DNA of 64,000 nucleotides from Paenibacillus xylanexedens (GTDB taxonomy: Bacteria > Bacillota > Bacilli > Paenibacillales > Paenibacillaceae): positions 2,480,001 through 2,544,000 of the forward strand of contig NZ_CP018620.1 of assembly GCF_001908275.1 (NCBI RefSeq), given 5' to 3'. The position numbers and the translations under genes are program-made. This document shows positions 53,799-62,413 of the stretch, in pieces. The notes beneath the pieces were generated by a model that made no database searches, had not been told where the DNA came from, and saw only the letters and a program-made list of their open reading frames with translations. The first letter of the stretch is position 1. Each line of letters starts with the position of its first letter.

Positions 53799-54245
53799 AT
53801 GAGTGCAGAGATCAAATTATCCCAAAGTACAGCAATTCGACTGGAGCAGGCCCGCGGTAAGGGGATGCCTGAGGAAGAAATTTTAAAAGCTATTCAAGCG
53901 AAAGACGTTTCCGCTTTTGACGCCGTGTCTGAAGAGGAATACCGATATACCGAATTTTTCTCGTATGCGGATGAACATGGTGAAAATCTGGAGGCAGCAG
54001 TAAAAGATGGCTACCGGATTACCTTTAACACGCGTGGTGGACTCGGAATCTGGTTGGAGAAAGCCTTCAAGGTACAGCCCGAGAAAGACTTCACAGTGGG
54101 TGAAGGAATCATCACCGGATTACAATTGAAACCGGAGCAGGCAGAGGTACTGGCGAAGCGGCTTGCATCGAACTGGGTCATTACGGATTCGAAGGATGTA
54201 CCTGCGGGTCAGGAACTGACGTTGAAGCTGCGGGCACTGGTATAG
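53799..54245 (+). CDS. Hypothetical protein
   Basis: A 148-residue acidic protein, MSAEIKLSQSTAIRLEQARGKGMPEEEILKAIQ..., with no motif I recognise. It is predicted mostly helical at the N-terminus with beta strands later (GYRITFNTRGGLGIWLEKAF). GGAAGG lies 10 bases before ATG 53799. Single gene, followed by a complex of hairpins. Function unknown. Confidence 0.6.
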   Translation: MSAEIKLSQSTAIRLEQARGKGMPEEEILKAIQAKDVSAFDAVSEEEYRYTEFFSYADEHGENLEAAVKDGYRITFNTRGGLGIWLEKAFKVQPEKDFTVGEGIITGLQLKPEQAEVLAKRLASNWVITDSKDVPAGQELTLKLRALV

Positions 54246-54371
54246 TTCCAGCGCGGAGTGGATGTGACTCGAATTAATCGGTCGTGGCCTGTTTAAAAGG
54301 TAAGGCCTGATCTTCATGCGGATGACCCGCTTATAAGGTTGCATCACATGCTGACGAAGCGTACGCTCCCG

Positions 54372-54470
54372 AATGGAGCGAAGCATGGAATTAAAGTCTG
54401 ACGGTGAACGGTCAGACCACAGACTGTCCCGAATTGCAGTGGAGAACTGCAACGGGATGGTCTTTTTTTT
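54372..54470 (+). terminator. Hairpin array ending in a strong terminator
   Basis: Tandem hairpins (CTCCCGAATGGAG about 54366-54378, CTGACGGTGAACGGTCAG, and finally GACTGTCCCG-TTGCAG...CTGCAA-CGGGATGGTC) are followed by a run of eight T. It resembles a leader with an attenuator, but no T-box or known riboswitch core is seen. Confidence 0.55.
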
Positions 54471-54528
54471 GCAAAAACGGAGGTGGACGATTACAATCTA
54501 CATATCATTAATTCAGGGGGAATGCGGA

Positions 54529-55335
54529 TTGGATCAGCTAACATTTCTGGGCACAGGCGATGCGATGGGCGTTCCACGTGTATATTGTGATTGCGACGTA
54601 TGTACAGAGGCGAGGCTTACGGGAGAGAATAAACGGAAACGCTCTTCTGTTCTGATTGACGGTGGTGGGGATGGTGCGAATGAACAGTTCATGATTGACT
54701 GCGGACCAGACTGGAGATCACAGATGGAGGATCAGGGATTGCGTATGGTGCATACGCTGCTCATCACTCATGCGCATTTTGACCATATTGGAGGATTGCC
54801 GGAATGGGCGGATGCATGCCGCTGGTTGGGTGTAAAGGGGCGTTTGTATGCACCACGCGAAGTGATTGCTACCATTCAGGGACAGTTTCCCTGGCTGGGT
54901 CGTCATATGGACTTTCTTGAAACGGATGATGATATTGAACTAGGCGGCTGGAAGGTACATTCCTGGAAAGTATGCCATGGACATAACGGGTATTCGTACG
55001 CTTATCGATTGGATCAGGGTGGGTATAGCTGGGCGTATTGTTCAGACGCCATTGACCTGAAGGATGCCGAGAAAGAGCCATTGCACGGACTGGATCTGCT
55101 GGTGCTTGGAACAAGCTTTGTGCATGAACTTGCGGAATTCTCAACACGTTCCGTGTACGATATGCGTGAGGCGCAGGAGCTGCTGTGGGAACTGAAGCCG
55201 GGTCATACTTATTTTACACATATGTCTCATGACGTTGATGTACGGCAGAATTATAATCTGGATCAAGGTATTACGATTGCCCTTACCGGGATGAAGGTGC
55301 CGCTTGGAACATTAAAGCTGGAAACGAATGCGTAA
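54529..55335 (+). CDS. PhnP-like MBL-fold phosphodiesterase
   Basis: A 268-residue metallo-beta-lactamase-fold protein. The N-terminus FLGTGDAMGVPRVYCDCDVCTEAR matches PhnP-type proteins, including its structural cysteine pattern, and metal ligands are seen in THAHFDHIGGLPEW and SHDVDV. PhnP opens cyclic phosphodiesters in phosphonate catabolism, but no other phn genes are here, so the substrate is unknown. The start is TTG 54529 with AGGGGG 8 bases upstream. Confidence 0.83.
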   Translation: MDQLTFLGTGDAMGVPRVYCDCDVCTEARLTGENKRKRSSVLIDGGGDGANEQFMIDCGPDWRSQMEDQGLRMVHTLLITHAHFDHIGGLPEWADACRWLGVKGRLYAPREVIATIQGQFPWLGRHMDFLETDDDIELGGWKVHSWKVCHGHNGYSYAYRLDQGGYSWAYCSDAIDLKDAEKEPLHGLDLLVLGTSFVHELAEFSTRSVYDMREAQELLWELKPGHTYFTHMSHDVDVRQNYNLDQGITIALTGMKVPLGTLKLETNA

Positions 55336-55453
55336 CCCAACTTAACTAGCGTAATAAAAATAAATTCAGAAGAGCGTATCCTTTACAAGGGGTTCTTCGT
55401 TTACATAGTGTAAGTCAAAATCAATCAGGAACCAGCAAAGGGGGGCCCCCAAG

Positions 55454-56329
55454 ATGGCCTTTGTGAAGTCCGTGGATTGCAGAATCAACAGACCACATGA
55501 TGATGGTAAACAAGATAAATTCGATATTGAATCTAATGGCAACGACAGAAAAAATCAATTGAACCCAAGCATCCATACCGTACTACCCGATCTGATGGGT
55601 TCGTTGTATGCGTATTGTCTATCTCTGACGAAATCAGTTCCAGACACGGAGGATCTGGTTCAGGAGACCTGTCTCAAAGTGTTGTCGTCGAGAGTGGTTG
55701 GAACTTCCGGGATGAATAAAGATATAAACTGGGAAGCTTATCTGATCCGTATTGCACGCAACAGCTGGATTGATATCCTACGTCAGCGGGAGAGATTAGC
55801 ATATAAACTGGATAGCTTGAAGCCGCTTCTGCACGAGATGGAGGAGGAAAGACGATTCGAGGAGTTGGAGTCTGCTGTTCAACTTCTTGTAGATAAGCTA
55901 CCACCGTGGCAGCGAGTGATATATGTATTACGTGAATTAATGGGTTATAAGGCGGCAGAGACTGCGGAAATGCTGGATACGACAGAAGGCGCTGTGAAAG
56001 CGGCGTTAAGTCGTGCCCGCTCTGCCATAGCTGAAGTGAGGCACAGGTTGGAACAATCGGACGACACAGAATTGCAGTATGAGGAAGGCGCAGTGGAGGA
56101 CAATCGGGAGGAACTGCGCAGCTATCTGCTGGCATTTCGTAATGGAGATACAGCCCGAATCATTGACCTGTGCCTGAATCGTTCGGATGATCCGATGGCT
56201 GTGGCGGGGACGATTTTGCAGCAGACTTTGCCGTCTCCATCCATGCAGCCAATGATGTACGGGTACTCCACTTCTGGTATGAACTCGATGTCGTATGGAG
56301 GCGGGTACACGGTCAACATGGTTGCCTAA
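55454..56329 (+). CDS. ECF-type RNA polymerase sigma factor with C-terminal tail
   Basis: A 291-residue sigma-70-family protein. Region 2 reads LPDLMGSLYAYCLSLTKSVPDTEDLVQETCLKVL with EAYLIRIARNSWIDILRQRERL, and region 4 reads LPPWQRVIYVLRELMGYKAAETAEMLDTTEGAVKAALSRARSAIAE. Beyond residue 205 a tail with ELRSYLLAFRNGDTARIIDLC, resembling a truncated SnoaL-type extension, ends in a Met/Tyr/Gly/Ser-rich stretch. No anti-sigma gene is adjacent; a clpP paralog follows 18 bases downstream. The ribosome site lies within a GGGGGCCCCC palindrome. Confidence 0.82.
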   Translation: MAFVKSVDCRINRPHDDGKQDKFDIESNGNDRKNQLNPSIHTVLPDLMGSLYAYCLSLTKSVPDTEDLVQETCLKVLSSRVVGTSGMNKDINWEAYLIRIARNSWIDILRQRERLAYKLDSLKPLLHEMEEERRFEELESAVQLLVDKLPPWQRVIYVLRELMGYKAAETAEMLDTTEGAVKAALSRARSAIAEVRHRLEQSDDTELQYEEGAVEDNREELRSYLLAFRNGDTARIIDLCLNRSDDPMAVAGTILQQTLPSPSMQPMMYGYSTSGMNSMSYGGGYTVNMVA

Positions 56330-56347
56330 ACCGAGGAGGCGACACAT

Positions 56348-56929
56348 ATGAATGTAGTGCCGTATGTAGTGGAACAGACAGCTCGCGGAGAGCGGAGTTA
56401 TGATATTTATTCCCGCTTGCTCAAAGACCGGATCATTATGGTGTCCGGGGAGATCGAGGATCAGATGGCAAATGCCATTGTGGCCCAGTTATTGTTCTTG
56501 ACTGCAGAGGACCCGGAGAAGGACATCCAGATGTACATCAACAGTCCTGGTGGGTCGGTGACCGCGGGATTCTCGATCTATGACACGATGCAATTTGTGA
56601 AGCCGGATATCTCCACGATCTGTACAGGGATGGCGGCAAGTTTTGGTACGATATTGTTGGTAGGTGGAACAAAAGGCAAACGTATGGCTCTGCCTAACAG
56701 TGAGATCATGATCCATCAGCCACATGGCGGTACGCGAGGGCAGGCGTCGGATATGCTGATTCATGCTAACCGCATCATTCAGCATCGTCAACGTCTTAAC
56801 AAGCTGTTAGCCGACCATACAGGACAGTCGATTGAGCGGATTGAGAAGGACTCCGATCGAGACTATTTCCTGACCGCTGCGGAAGCAGTCGAATATGGAT
56901 TGGTGGATAAGGTCATATCCAGCACATAA
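56348..56929 (+). CDS. ClpP-family serine protease (paralog)
   Basis: A 193-residue ATP-dependent Clp protease subunit. The catalytic triad is intact: Ser98 in GMAASFG, His123 in MIHQPHGG and Asp172 in DSDRDYF. MAASFG replaces the common MAASMG. It has [19 protein letters not shown] and the C-terminal [21 protein letters not shown] housekeeping clpP is usually elsewhere, so this is probably a second copy with a dedicated role. Operon with the sigma factor, which suggests regulated proteolysis in that circuit (inference). CGAGGAGGCGACACAT precedes the ATG. Confidence 0.92.
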   Translation: MNVVPYVVEQTARGERSYDIYSRLLKDRIIMVSGEIEDQMANAIVAQLLFLTAEDPEKDIQMYINSPGGSVTAGFSIYDTMQFVKPDISTICTGMAASFGTILLVGGTKGKRMALPNSEIMIHQPHGGTRGQASDMLIHANRIIQHRQRLNKLLADHTGQSIERIEKDSDRDYFLTAAEAVEYGLVDKVISST

Positions 56930-57071
56930 CATTAGCCTGGGAGGTCATATGACCTTTCGGGCTTGATTAATCAAGAGGACGAACAGGAAACTGACGTCCT
57001 CTTTTTGTCGTCCAGATTAGCTAGCCCGTGTCTATGGATCGAATCAGAATGAGAATAATGTGAAATAAAGA

Positions 57072-57101
57072 TTGACCATCGGTAGGTATAGTGTATATAT
57101 T
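57072..57101 (+). promoter_or_regulatory. Promoter of the GntR-ABC operon
   Basis: -35 TTGACC (57072-57077), 18-bp spacer, -10 TATATT (57096-57101), overlapping the palindrome at 57082-57122. Confidence 0.65.
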
Positions 57102-57122
57102 ATATATACACACTATACCTAC
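57082..57122. promoter_or_regulatory. Long palindromic operator
   Basis: A 41-bp inverted repeat: arm GTAGGTATAGTGT pairs exactly with ACACTATACCTAC, and the centre is alternating T/A. It covers the -10 region of the GntR-ABC operon and is most likely the binding site of the GntR protein encoded next. Confidence 0.75.
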
Positions 57123-57156
57123 TGGAAACTACGTAACATCAATGAGGTGAGGAAAG

Positions 57157-57531
57157 ATTAACATTTTAATATCGAATGCTTCGAGCGATCCGATCTACAT
57201 GCAGATTTTAACTCAGATCAGACAGAGCATCTTGAGCGGAGAATTGGTTGCTGGAGATAGTCTCCCCTCCATTCGGCAGCTCGCCAAGGATCTGCAAGTC
57301 AGTGTTATTACAACTAAACGTGTCTATGAAGAGCTGGAAAAGGAGAAGCTGATCGATTCAGTTGTAGGCAAAGGGAGCTTTGTATCCGGGGCCAATCAGG
57401 ACTTTATTCGAGAGCGGCGGATGAAACAATTGGAAGAGAAGATGCTCGAAGTGATTCGTGAGAGTAGAGAACTGGGCATGAGTTCACAGGATGTAATCCA
57501 TCATCTTACATTGTTGGTTGAGGAGGAATAA
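57157..57531 (+). CDS. GntR (YtrA-type) regulator, probable ATT start
   Basis: A 124-residue one-domain GntR repressor of the YtrA group. The ATG at 57199 would cut off the family's N-terminus. In frame upstream, 'NILISNASSDPIYMQILTQIRQSIL' is typical of these regulators, and its first codon is ATT (57157) placed 7 bases after GAGGTG. The HTH (LPSIRQLAKDLQVSVITTKRVYEELEKEKLIDSVVGKGSFVSG) is complete. Downstream are an ABC ATPase and permease, the usual partners of YtrA-type repressors, which control such exporters in response to wall antibiotics. Confidence 0.85.
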   Translation: MNILISNASSDPIYMQILTQIRQSILSGELVAGDSLPSIRQLAKDLQVSVITTKRVYEELEKEKLIDSVVGKGSFVSGANQDFIRERRMKQLEEKMLEVIRESRELGMSSQDVIHHLTLLVEEE

Positions 57532-57536
57532 GCATA

Positions 57537-58403
57537 ATGAACGCTATCGAATTACGTAATGTAACCAAAACGTATCCCTTATTTAAAGTAGATAATGTAT
57601 CTCTTGATGTGAAAAAAGGATATATCACGGGACTTATTGGTCCGAATGGGGCGGGAAAGAGTACTTTGATCAAAATGATCACGGGTCTGATCCAGCCCGA
57701 TAAGGGGAGCCTCAAGACATTGGGCAGTGAGATGCCAAATCAGGAAGTTGATATCAAGCAACGCCTTGGCATTGTGTCCGATGAATGCTTTTATTATGAG
57801 CATCTAACGATCCGGGAGATGACACAAATGATCGCTCCTTTTTACACCAAATGGGATAATAAAGCGTTCAATGACTACTTGGATCAGTTCGAACTGTCTC
57901 CCAAAAAGAAAATCCAGGATCTGTCCAAAGGCATGAAGATTAAGTATTCTCTCGCCGTAGCTTTGTCGCATGAAGCGGATCTGCTGATTATGGATGAACC
58001 GACATCCGGGCTTGATCCTGTATTTAGGCGAGAACTGCTTGATCTGCTTGCAGATATGATACAGGACGAAACAAGGTCTATTATTTTCTCAACGCATATT
58101 ACGACGGATCTGGAACGTATTGCAGACTACATTACGTTTATTCATCAAGGGAAACTGGTGTTTAACGAGGCAAAAGATGATGTGCTGGAAAGGTATACGA
58201 TTGTAAAAGGGGATATGGGTCTGCTTGATTCCGACATTCGGAAACATTTCATCGGAATACGCGAGACAGCCGTTGGTTTTGAAGCATTGTCGGATCATAA
58301 GGCAGAGGCCGAACAGTTATTTGGCAGGTTAGCTCTTTTACAAAGACCTACGTTAGAAGACCTCATTTATTTTACGGCGAAGGGAGGACGCAAATATGCT
58401 TAA
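57537..58403 (+). CDS. ABC transporter ATP-binding protein
   Basis: A 288-residue ATPase with Walker A GPNGAGKST, Q-loop in LGIVSDECFYYEHLTIREM, signature LSKGMKIKYSLAVALSHEADLLIMDEPTSGLDPV and a C-terminal extension. The LSKGMKxKYSLA signature is common in YtrB/YtrE-like and lantibiotic-resistance ABC ATPases. ATG 57537 follows AGGAGGAATAAGCATA. It overlaps the permease gene by 8 bases. The substrate is unknown. Confidence 0.9.
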   Translation: MNAIELRNVTKTYPLFKVDNVSLDVKKGYITGLIGPNGAGKSTLIKMITGLIQPDKGSLKTLGSEMPNQEVDIKQRLGIVSDECFYYEHLTIREMTQMIAPFYTKWDNKAFNDYLDQFELSPKKKIQDLSKGMKIKYSLAVALSHEADLLIMDEPTSGLDPVFRRELLDLLADMIQDETRSIIFSTHITTDLERIADYITFIHQGKLVFNEAKDDVLERYTIVKGDMGLLDSDIRKHFIGIRETAVGFEALSDHKAEAEQLFGRLALLQRPTLEDLIYFTAKGGRKYA

Positions 58404-59022
58404 CTTGCTTCGTAAAGATTTCATTGTACTAAAAAGTTCACTGTGGACGATTGGGTTATACCTGGTGGTATTTAGTCTCGCCTTTATACCTAAGAGTGAA
58501 ATGTCAATGTATTTTGTAGGCATCTACACAGCCTTTGGTTCGGTCATGCTGGCAACCATGATTGATATCAAGAACCATAATCACAATTTCCTGGTTACAC
58601 TCCCCGTTAGCCGCAAACAGATTGTGAAAGCCAAGTACCTCTCAGCCATAGTCTATACGTTATTCGGGGTGCTCGCGTCGTTTGGGATTCATCAGCTTGT
58701 GAACCTGAATTATCCTGAACTGAACAAGCCGAATTATTCACTTAGGGATATTGTCATTGCCGTAGGCATGGTGCTTGTGTTAGTTTCCATATACATGCCT
58801 CTTTTCTACGGACTTAGCAAAAAAGGTGCTGGCATCATCAATGCGATATTCATGGTCTGTATGATTATACTGGCGCAACCCGTTGCGTACCTCATGAGTA
58901 TGGCCAACGAGAACGGTATGATTACTACAACGACAATGGCATTGGTTTCCGTAGGCATTATAGGTTTGTTTTTGGTGTCCTATCTCATTACCATTCGCTT
59001 GTTTGCAAGAAAAGACCTTTAA
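58396..59022 (+). CDS. ABC-2 type permease
   Basis: A 208-residue membrane protein with about six hydrophobic segments and the block LVTLPVSRKQIVKAKYLSAIVYTLFGVLASFGI, as in ABC-2 permeases of bacteriocin/antibiotic-type exporters. It starts inside the ATPase gene. No extracytoplasmic binding protein exists, so it is probably an exporter or sensor-type transporter with the ATPase at 57537. A terminator follows. Confidence 0.85.
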   Translation: MLNLLRKDFIVLKSSLWTIGLYLVVFSLAFIPKSEMSMYFVGIYTAFGSVMLATMIDIKNHNHNFLVTLPVSRKQIVKAKYLSAIVYTLFGVLASFGIHQLVNLNYPELNKPNYSLRDIVIAVGMVLVLVSIYMPLFYGLSKKGAGIINAIFMVCMIILAQPVAYLMSMANENGMITTTTMALVSVGIIGLFLVSYLITIRLFARKDL

Positions 59023-59063
59023 GCACAGAGCGGGTGCCAGGTAAAGAGTATAGAACACCAAAA

Positions 59064-59092
59064 GTAAAGTCGCCACAAGGCGACTTTTTTTG
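59064..59092 (+). terminator. Terminator after the GntR-ABC operon
   Basis: Stem AAAGTCGCC / GGCGACTTT, ACAA loop, then TTTTTTT. Confidence 0.9.
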
Positions 59093-59163
59093 ATGCAGCG
59101 ATGCGAGTGGCGAATTGCACTTGATATTCTTCGGAGTGACGTCAGTTCCAAGGAATCCAAACC

Positions 59164-60585
59164 TTACATTTCTTTAGCTAGGGTAATGAGCCTGCTCATC
59201 CCTTCCCGAATCTGCTGTTCATGTGCATAAGAGAAGGACAGGCGCAGCTTGCGACTGGCTGAATGATCCGAAGAATCAAATACGGTTCCGGGTACAAAGG
59301 CAACGGATTGTTCCATGCATCGGTGAAGCAGTCTCCCTGTATCCACACCCTCAGGAAGCTCCACCCAAAAGTTGAGTCCGCCCTCCGGCCGGGTCCACGT
59401 CCAGTCCGTTTCCAGTAGACACTGTTCCATCACTTCCATTCGAAGCTGGATGGCGGTCCGCAGCTTGGATAGATGCTGATGCATACGTTCTGACTGAAAA
59501 TAACGGAGAAAAAGCTTCTGGTTCAGAAGGGGCGATCCGTTATCTGTCAGTGATTTTACAGCCTGTAGTCCTGGCATGAATCGCTGGCGGCATATGATGG
59601 CTGCAATCCGTAGCCCAGGTGCAACATACTTACTGTAACTGCGAATGTACAGAGTGTGTCCGGTGGTGTCGTAGGTGAAAATGGGTGCAGGAGGTTTCTC
59701 CTTAAAATAGATATCATAGGTACTGTCGTCTTCGAGCAGAAAACAACCATACTGTTCTGCAAGTTCGGGTAACTGCTTGCGCTGTTCTACTGGAACATTC
59801 ATACCGGTTGGATTCTGAAAGGTCGGTGTCATATAAAAGAGACGTGGCTTCTCACTCTTCATCAGATGTTCGATCTGCTCCAGATCATAACCCTCGGGAT
59901 GAATGTCGGTAAAGACGAGCCGGGCACCTTGTTTGCGGAAAATCTCCATTGCCGGTCCATACGTAGGCCGTTCCATCAAGACCCGATCCCCGGGCTTGAC
60001 CAGCGTCCGCGAGATGACGTCGATCGCTTGCTGGGCACCCGATGTAATTAACACCTCGTCTGCGGAGAGGTAGAAGCGTTCCTTGGTTGTCAGATGGCTT
60101 GCCAGCGCACTTCGCAATTCCAAATCTCCCTGAATCGTGGAGTACGTTCCGAGCAGACGTGGATATTGATCCAGCAGATCACGCATCAGTTCTCCCCAAT
60201 ACCGATTGGGAAGCAGGGCGGGATCAATCAGTGATTTGGAAAACTGGAATTCGGCTTCAAGCGACTGTACACGTGCGAGGGAGTCCCAATGCAGCCAGGC
60301 AGACACGGCGGGATCATCCGCCTGATCCGTTACTGAGAATGGAGTTGCTGGACTGACATAATAGCCGGACTTATCCTTCACATAAACATTCCCACGTTCT
60401 TTTAACTCCTGATAGGCTTTGAAAACAGTCAGACGATGTACGCCGAGTAGCTCGGACAGGCTTCGTACAGATGGCAGTTTTTCATGTTCGGCCCACTCTC
60501 CCGCTTCTATACGTACAACGAGATAATGGATTACTTGCTCATATAGTTTCAGGCTATTATCTGTCATCATCATGGTTCTGCCCAC
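59164..60585 (-). CDS. MocR-type (GntR-aminotransferase) regulator
   Basis: A 473-residue fusion of an N-terminal winged helix (about 5-75: LYEQVIHYLVVRIEAGEWAEHEKLPSVRSLSELLGVHRLTVFKAYQEL) and a class I aminotransferase-like PLP domain (to the end, with SYSKYVAPGLRIAAI holding the PLP lysine). MocR regulators use PLP as a sensing cofactor, as in PdxR and GabR. The likely start is GTG 60585 with AAAGGAG 10 bases upstream; GTG 60594 lies too close and the ATGs at 60567-60573 are too far. It is divergent from the EamA exporter and the probable regulator of it. Confidence 0.88.
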   Translation of the reverse strand: MGRTMMMTDNSLKLYEQVIHYLVVRIEAGEWAEHEKLPSVRSLSELLGVHRLTVFKAYQELKERGNVYVKDKSGYYVSPATPFSVTDQADDPAVSAWLHWDSLARVQSLEAEFQFSKSLIDPALLPNRYWGELMRDLLDQYPRLLGTYSTIQGDLELRSALASHLTTKERFYLSADEVLITSGAQQAIDVISRTLVKPGDRVLMERPTYGPAMEIFRKQGARLVFTDIHPEGYDLEQIEHLMKSEKPRLFYMTPTFQNPTGMNVPVEQRKQLPELAEQYGCFLLEDDSTYDIYFKEKPPAPIFTYDTTGHTLYIRSYSKYVAPGLRIAAIICRQRFMPGLQAVKSLTDNGSPLLNQKLFLRYFQSERMHQHLSKLRTAIQLRMEVMEQCLLETDWTWTRPEGGLNFWVELPEGVDTGRLLHRCMEQSVAFVPGTVFDSSDHSASRKLRLSFSYAHEQQIREGMSRLITLAKEM

Positions 60586-60634
60586 CCGGCTCACACTCCT
60601 TTTGAACTCTATTGTAACAGCTAATGGGAGAGAA

Positions 60635-60662
60635 CTGTTCTGTTTTGTTCATTCTGTTCTGT
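60635..60662. promoter_or_regulatory. Direct repeats in the MocR-EamA intergenic region
   Basis: CTGTTCTGT at 60635-60643 and at 60654-60662, 19 bp apart (about two helical turns). MocR proteins commonly bind tandem direct repeats, so this is a candidate operator for both genes. Confidence 0.5.
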
Positions 60663-60705
60663 AGACCATGAGATATGATGGAGAACAGATAAAGGAGTGG
60701 TTATC

Positions 60706-61644
60706 ATGGTGGGGATTGCATTTACGGTCATGTGTCTTATTTTCGGTACAACGTTTCTGGCTATTAAAATTGGAGTTGAGGCTGGCATGCCGCCTTTTCT
60801 GTCAGCTGGATTGCGATTTGTAATCGCGGGAGCGCTGATGTTTGCATGGATGTGGATGAAGGGCAAAGTGAGCTGGTCGCTCCTGTTCCGCAAGGAGATG
60901 TTGTTGACGGGAGCGGGTCTGACCTTCGGCACCTTTGCCACATTATATTGGGCTGAACAGCATGTGAGCTCGGGTGTGGGTGCCATTCTGTCAGCGACAG
61001 GGCCGCTGATGATTATGTTGATGCAGACGGCGTTGTTACGGCAAAAAACATCTGGCCGTATGATTACAGGCTGCCTGATCGGGTTCACCGGTGTGGTTCT
61101 GGTTGTGCTGCCAGGTGTATCGCTTGGTGCAGGTTCTCTATTCATGTGGGGTTGTATCGCGGTACTGGTGGGGGAAGTTTGTTATTCAGCAGGTGCATTG
61201 TACTCCAAAAAGGTCATTCATCAGTTCAAGGAGGCTAGTCCTGTAGCGATTAATGCGGTGCAGATGATGTATGGGGGATTGCTGTTATCCCTGCTCTCTG
61301 CTGGAACGGAATCGTGGAATATGTCTGCTCTGGATTGGGTGCCTGCCGTCTCGTCAGTGATCTATCTGACTGTCATTGGCTCCATGGTGGGGCATAGTCT
61401 ATTCTATTGGATTATGTCGCGCACCAATCCGTTATTCCCGGCAACCTGGTTATACATTTCTCCGCCCATTGCTGTAGGTCTTGGTGCTGTTGTCTATGGT
61501 GAGCATGTCAGCTGGGTTACATGGATCGGCGTGGTACTGGTCGTTTCAGGTCTGCTGGCGATGAATGAGAAGGTGAGCGGCTGGTTGAAGAAAGGAAAGC
61601 GTTCCTATTCAGTATCTCAAACCTCCAAACCTGTGGTGAAATAG
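60706..61644 (+). CDS. EamA/DMT-family transporter
   Basis: A 312-residue membrane protein with ten predicted helices in two EamA repeats: LIFGTTFLAIKIGVEAGMPPFLSAGLRFVIAGALMF...ATLYWAEQHVSSGVGAILSATGPLMIMLMQ and WGCIAVLVGEVCYSAGALYSKKVI...PLFPATWLYISPPIAVGLGAVVYGEHVSWVTWIGVVLVVSGL. DMT exporters often remove amino acids or metabolites. AAAGGAG precedes ATG 60706 by 8 bases. Divergent MocR upstream. The last 147 bases have a diverged twin at 63727-63873. Confidence 0.9.
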   Translation: MVGIAFTVMCLIFGTTFLAIKIGVEAGMPPFLSAGLRFVIAGALMFAWMWMKGKVSWSLLFRKEMLLTGAGLTFGTFATLYWAEQHVSSGVGAILSATGPLMIMLMQTALLRQKTSGRMITGCLIGFTGVVLVVLPGVSLGAGSLFMWGCIAVLVGEVCYSAGALYSKKVIHQFKEASPVAINAVQMMYGGLLLSLLSAGTESWNMSALDWVPAVSSVIYLTVIGSMVGHSLFYWIMSRTNPLFPATWLYISPPIAVGLGAVVYGEHVSWVTWIGVVLVVSGLLAMNEKVSGWLKKGKRSYSVSQTSKPVVK

Positions 61645-61703
61645 GTGATGCGTAATTCTGCACAGGAATGAGAGCGATAATTCAATGAGTAGTACAGGAA
61701 ACT

Positions 61704-61753
61704 AAACCATCCGTTTACGACATCTTGGATGACGTAAACGGATGGTTATTTGT
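61704..61753 (+). terminator. Terminator after the EamA gene
   Basis: The stem AACCATCCGTTTACG / CGTAAACGGATGGTT is followed by ATTTGTTC. Weak T-run. Confidence 0.7.
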
Positions 61754-61941
61754 TCATAAGAATTAAATATAGGTTATAAGAAGAAGCCGGATATGATATA
61801 GTGTGGAGTGCGTTTAACAAAGCAGAGAGGAGAAAGTTCTACCAAGCGAGAGTTTAATCGAGCATGTAAGTGAAAAGAAATTCTTAGAGTTCAATGAGTT
61901 TATGCAAAACAACTAGACTGGCATTAGGGAGTTGCGTTATT

Positions 61942-62265
61942 ATGGAAGATGAATTTCATGTGATTTCGATTGTTTTAGGTTTTGTTGCATTTTTAATTTA
62001 TCTACTTTTTGCATTTAGTCATCGTTATCTAGCTTTTTATGGCTATTTTATCATCTGGGGTGGACTTTTATTTCTAAGTATTAAACTGGATATGGATTTT
62101 TACTGGGTGAATCAGGCGGTTCCTAGTATAGTGGGTAGTTTAATTGGGATGCTCTGGGGATTCTTTAGCAGTGCTGGAGAGGATGCAAGTCACTACCGGG
62201 CTGTGAAGAGGGAACAACGTGAGCGTGCCGTTAGAGCACTAGAGAAAATGGCTAACAAAAAATGA
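61942..62265 (+). CDS. Small membrane protein of unknown function
   Basis: A 107-residue protein with three hydrophobic segments (ISIVLGFVAFLIYLLFAF, FYGYFIIWGGLLFLSI, AVPSIVGSLIGMLWGFF) and a charged C-terminal tail (YRAVKREQRERAVRALEKMANKK). I do not recognise a family. ATG 61942 has GGGAG about 10 bases upstream; the frame opens at 61894. The original terminator of this gene appears to have been split by the IS element. Confidence 0.6.
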   Translation: MEDEFHVISIVLGFVAFLIYLLFAFSHRYLAFYGYFIIWGGLLFLSIKLDMDFYWVNQAVPSIVGSLIGMLWGFFSSAGEDASHYRAVKREQRERAVRALEKMANKK

Positions 62266-62304
62266 GTTTTGAGAAAGATGATAATACATAGTTACACTTA
62301 AAAT

Positions 62305-62322
62305 AACAGCCCTACACAAGCG
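62305..62322 (+). terminator. Left arm of a terminator split by the IS element
   Basis: AACAGCCCTACACAAGCG pairs with CGTTGTACAGGGCTGTT (63613-63629), which is followed by TTTTTTT. The IS element sits in the loop. Confidence 0.55.
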
Positions 62323-62413
62323 AGTTATTGGTATTATCCCCTCAAGGTAGACAGTGAAAAAAGAGATCATGTTAAAATGAACTCAACACTGAAAACCGGA
62401 GGGGATTTTTGCT

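Noticed and set aside
54246..54528. T-box leader before the PhnP-like gene
   Set aside because: Several hairpins and a strong terminator, but no T-box sequence and no amino-acid or tRNA-synthetase gene follows.
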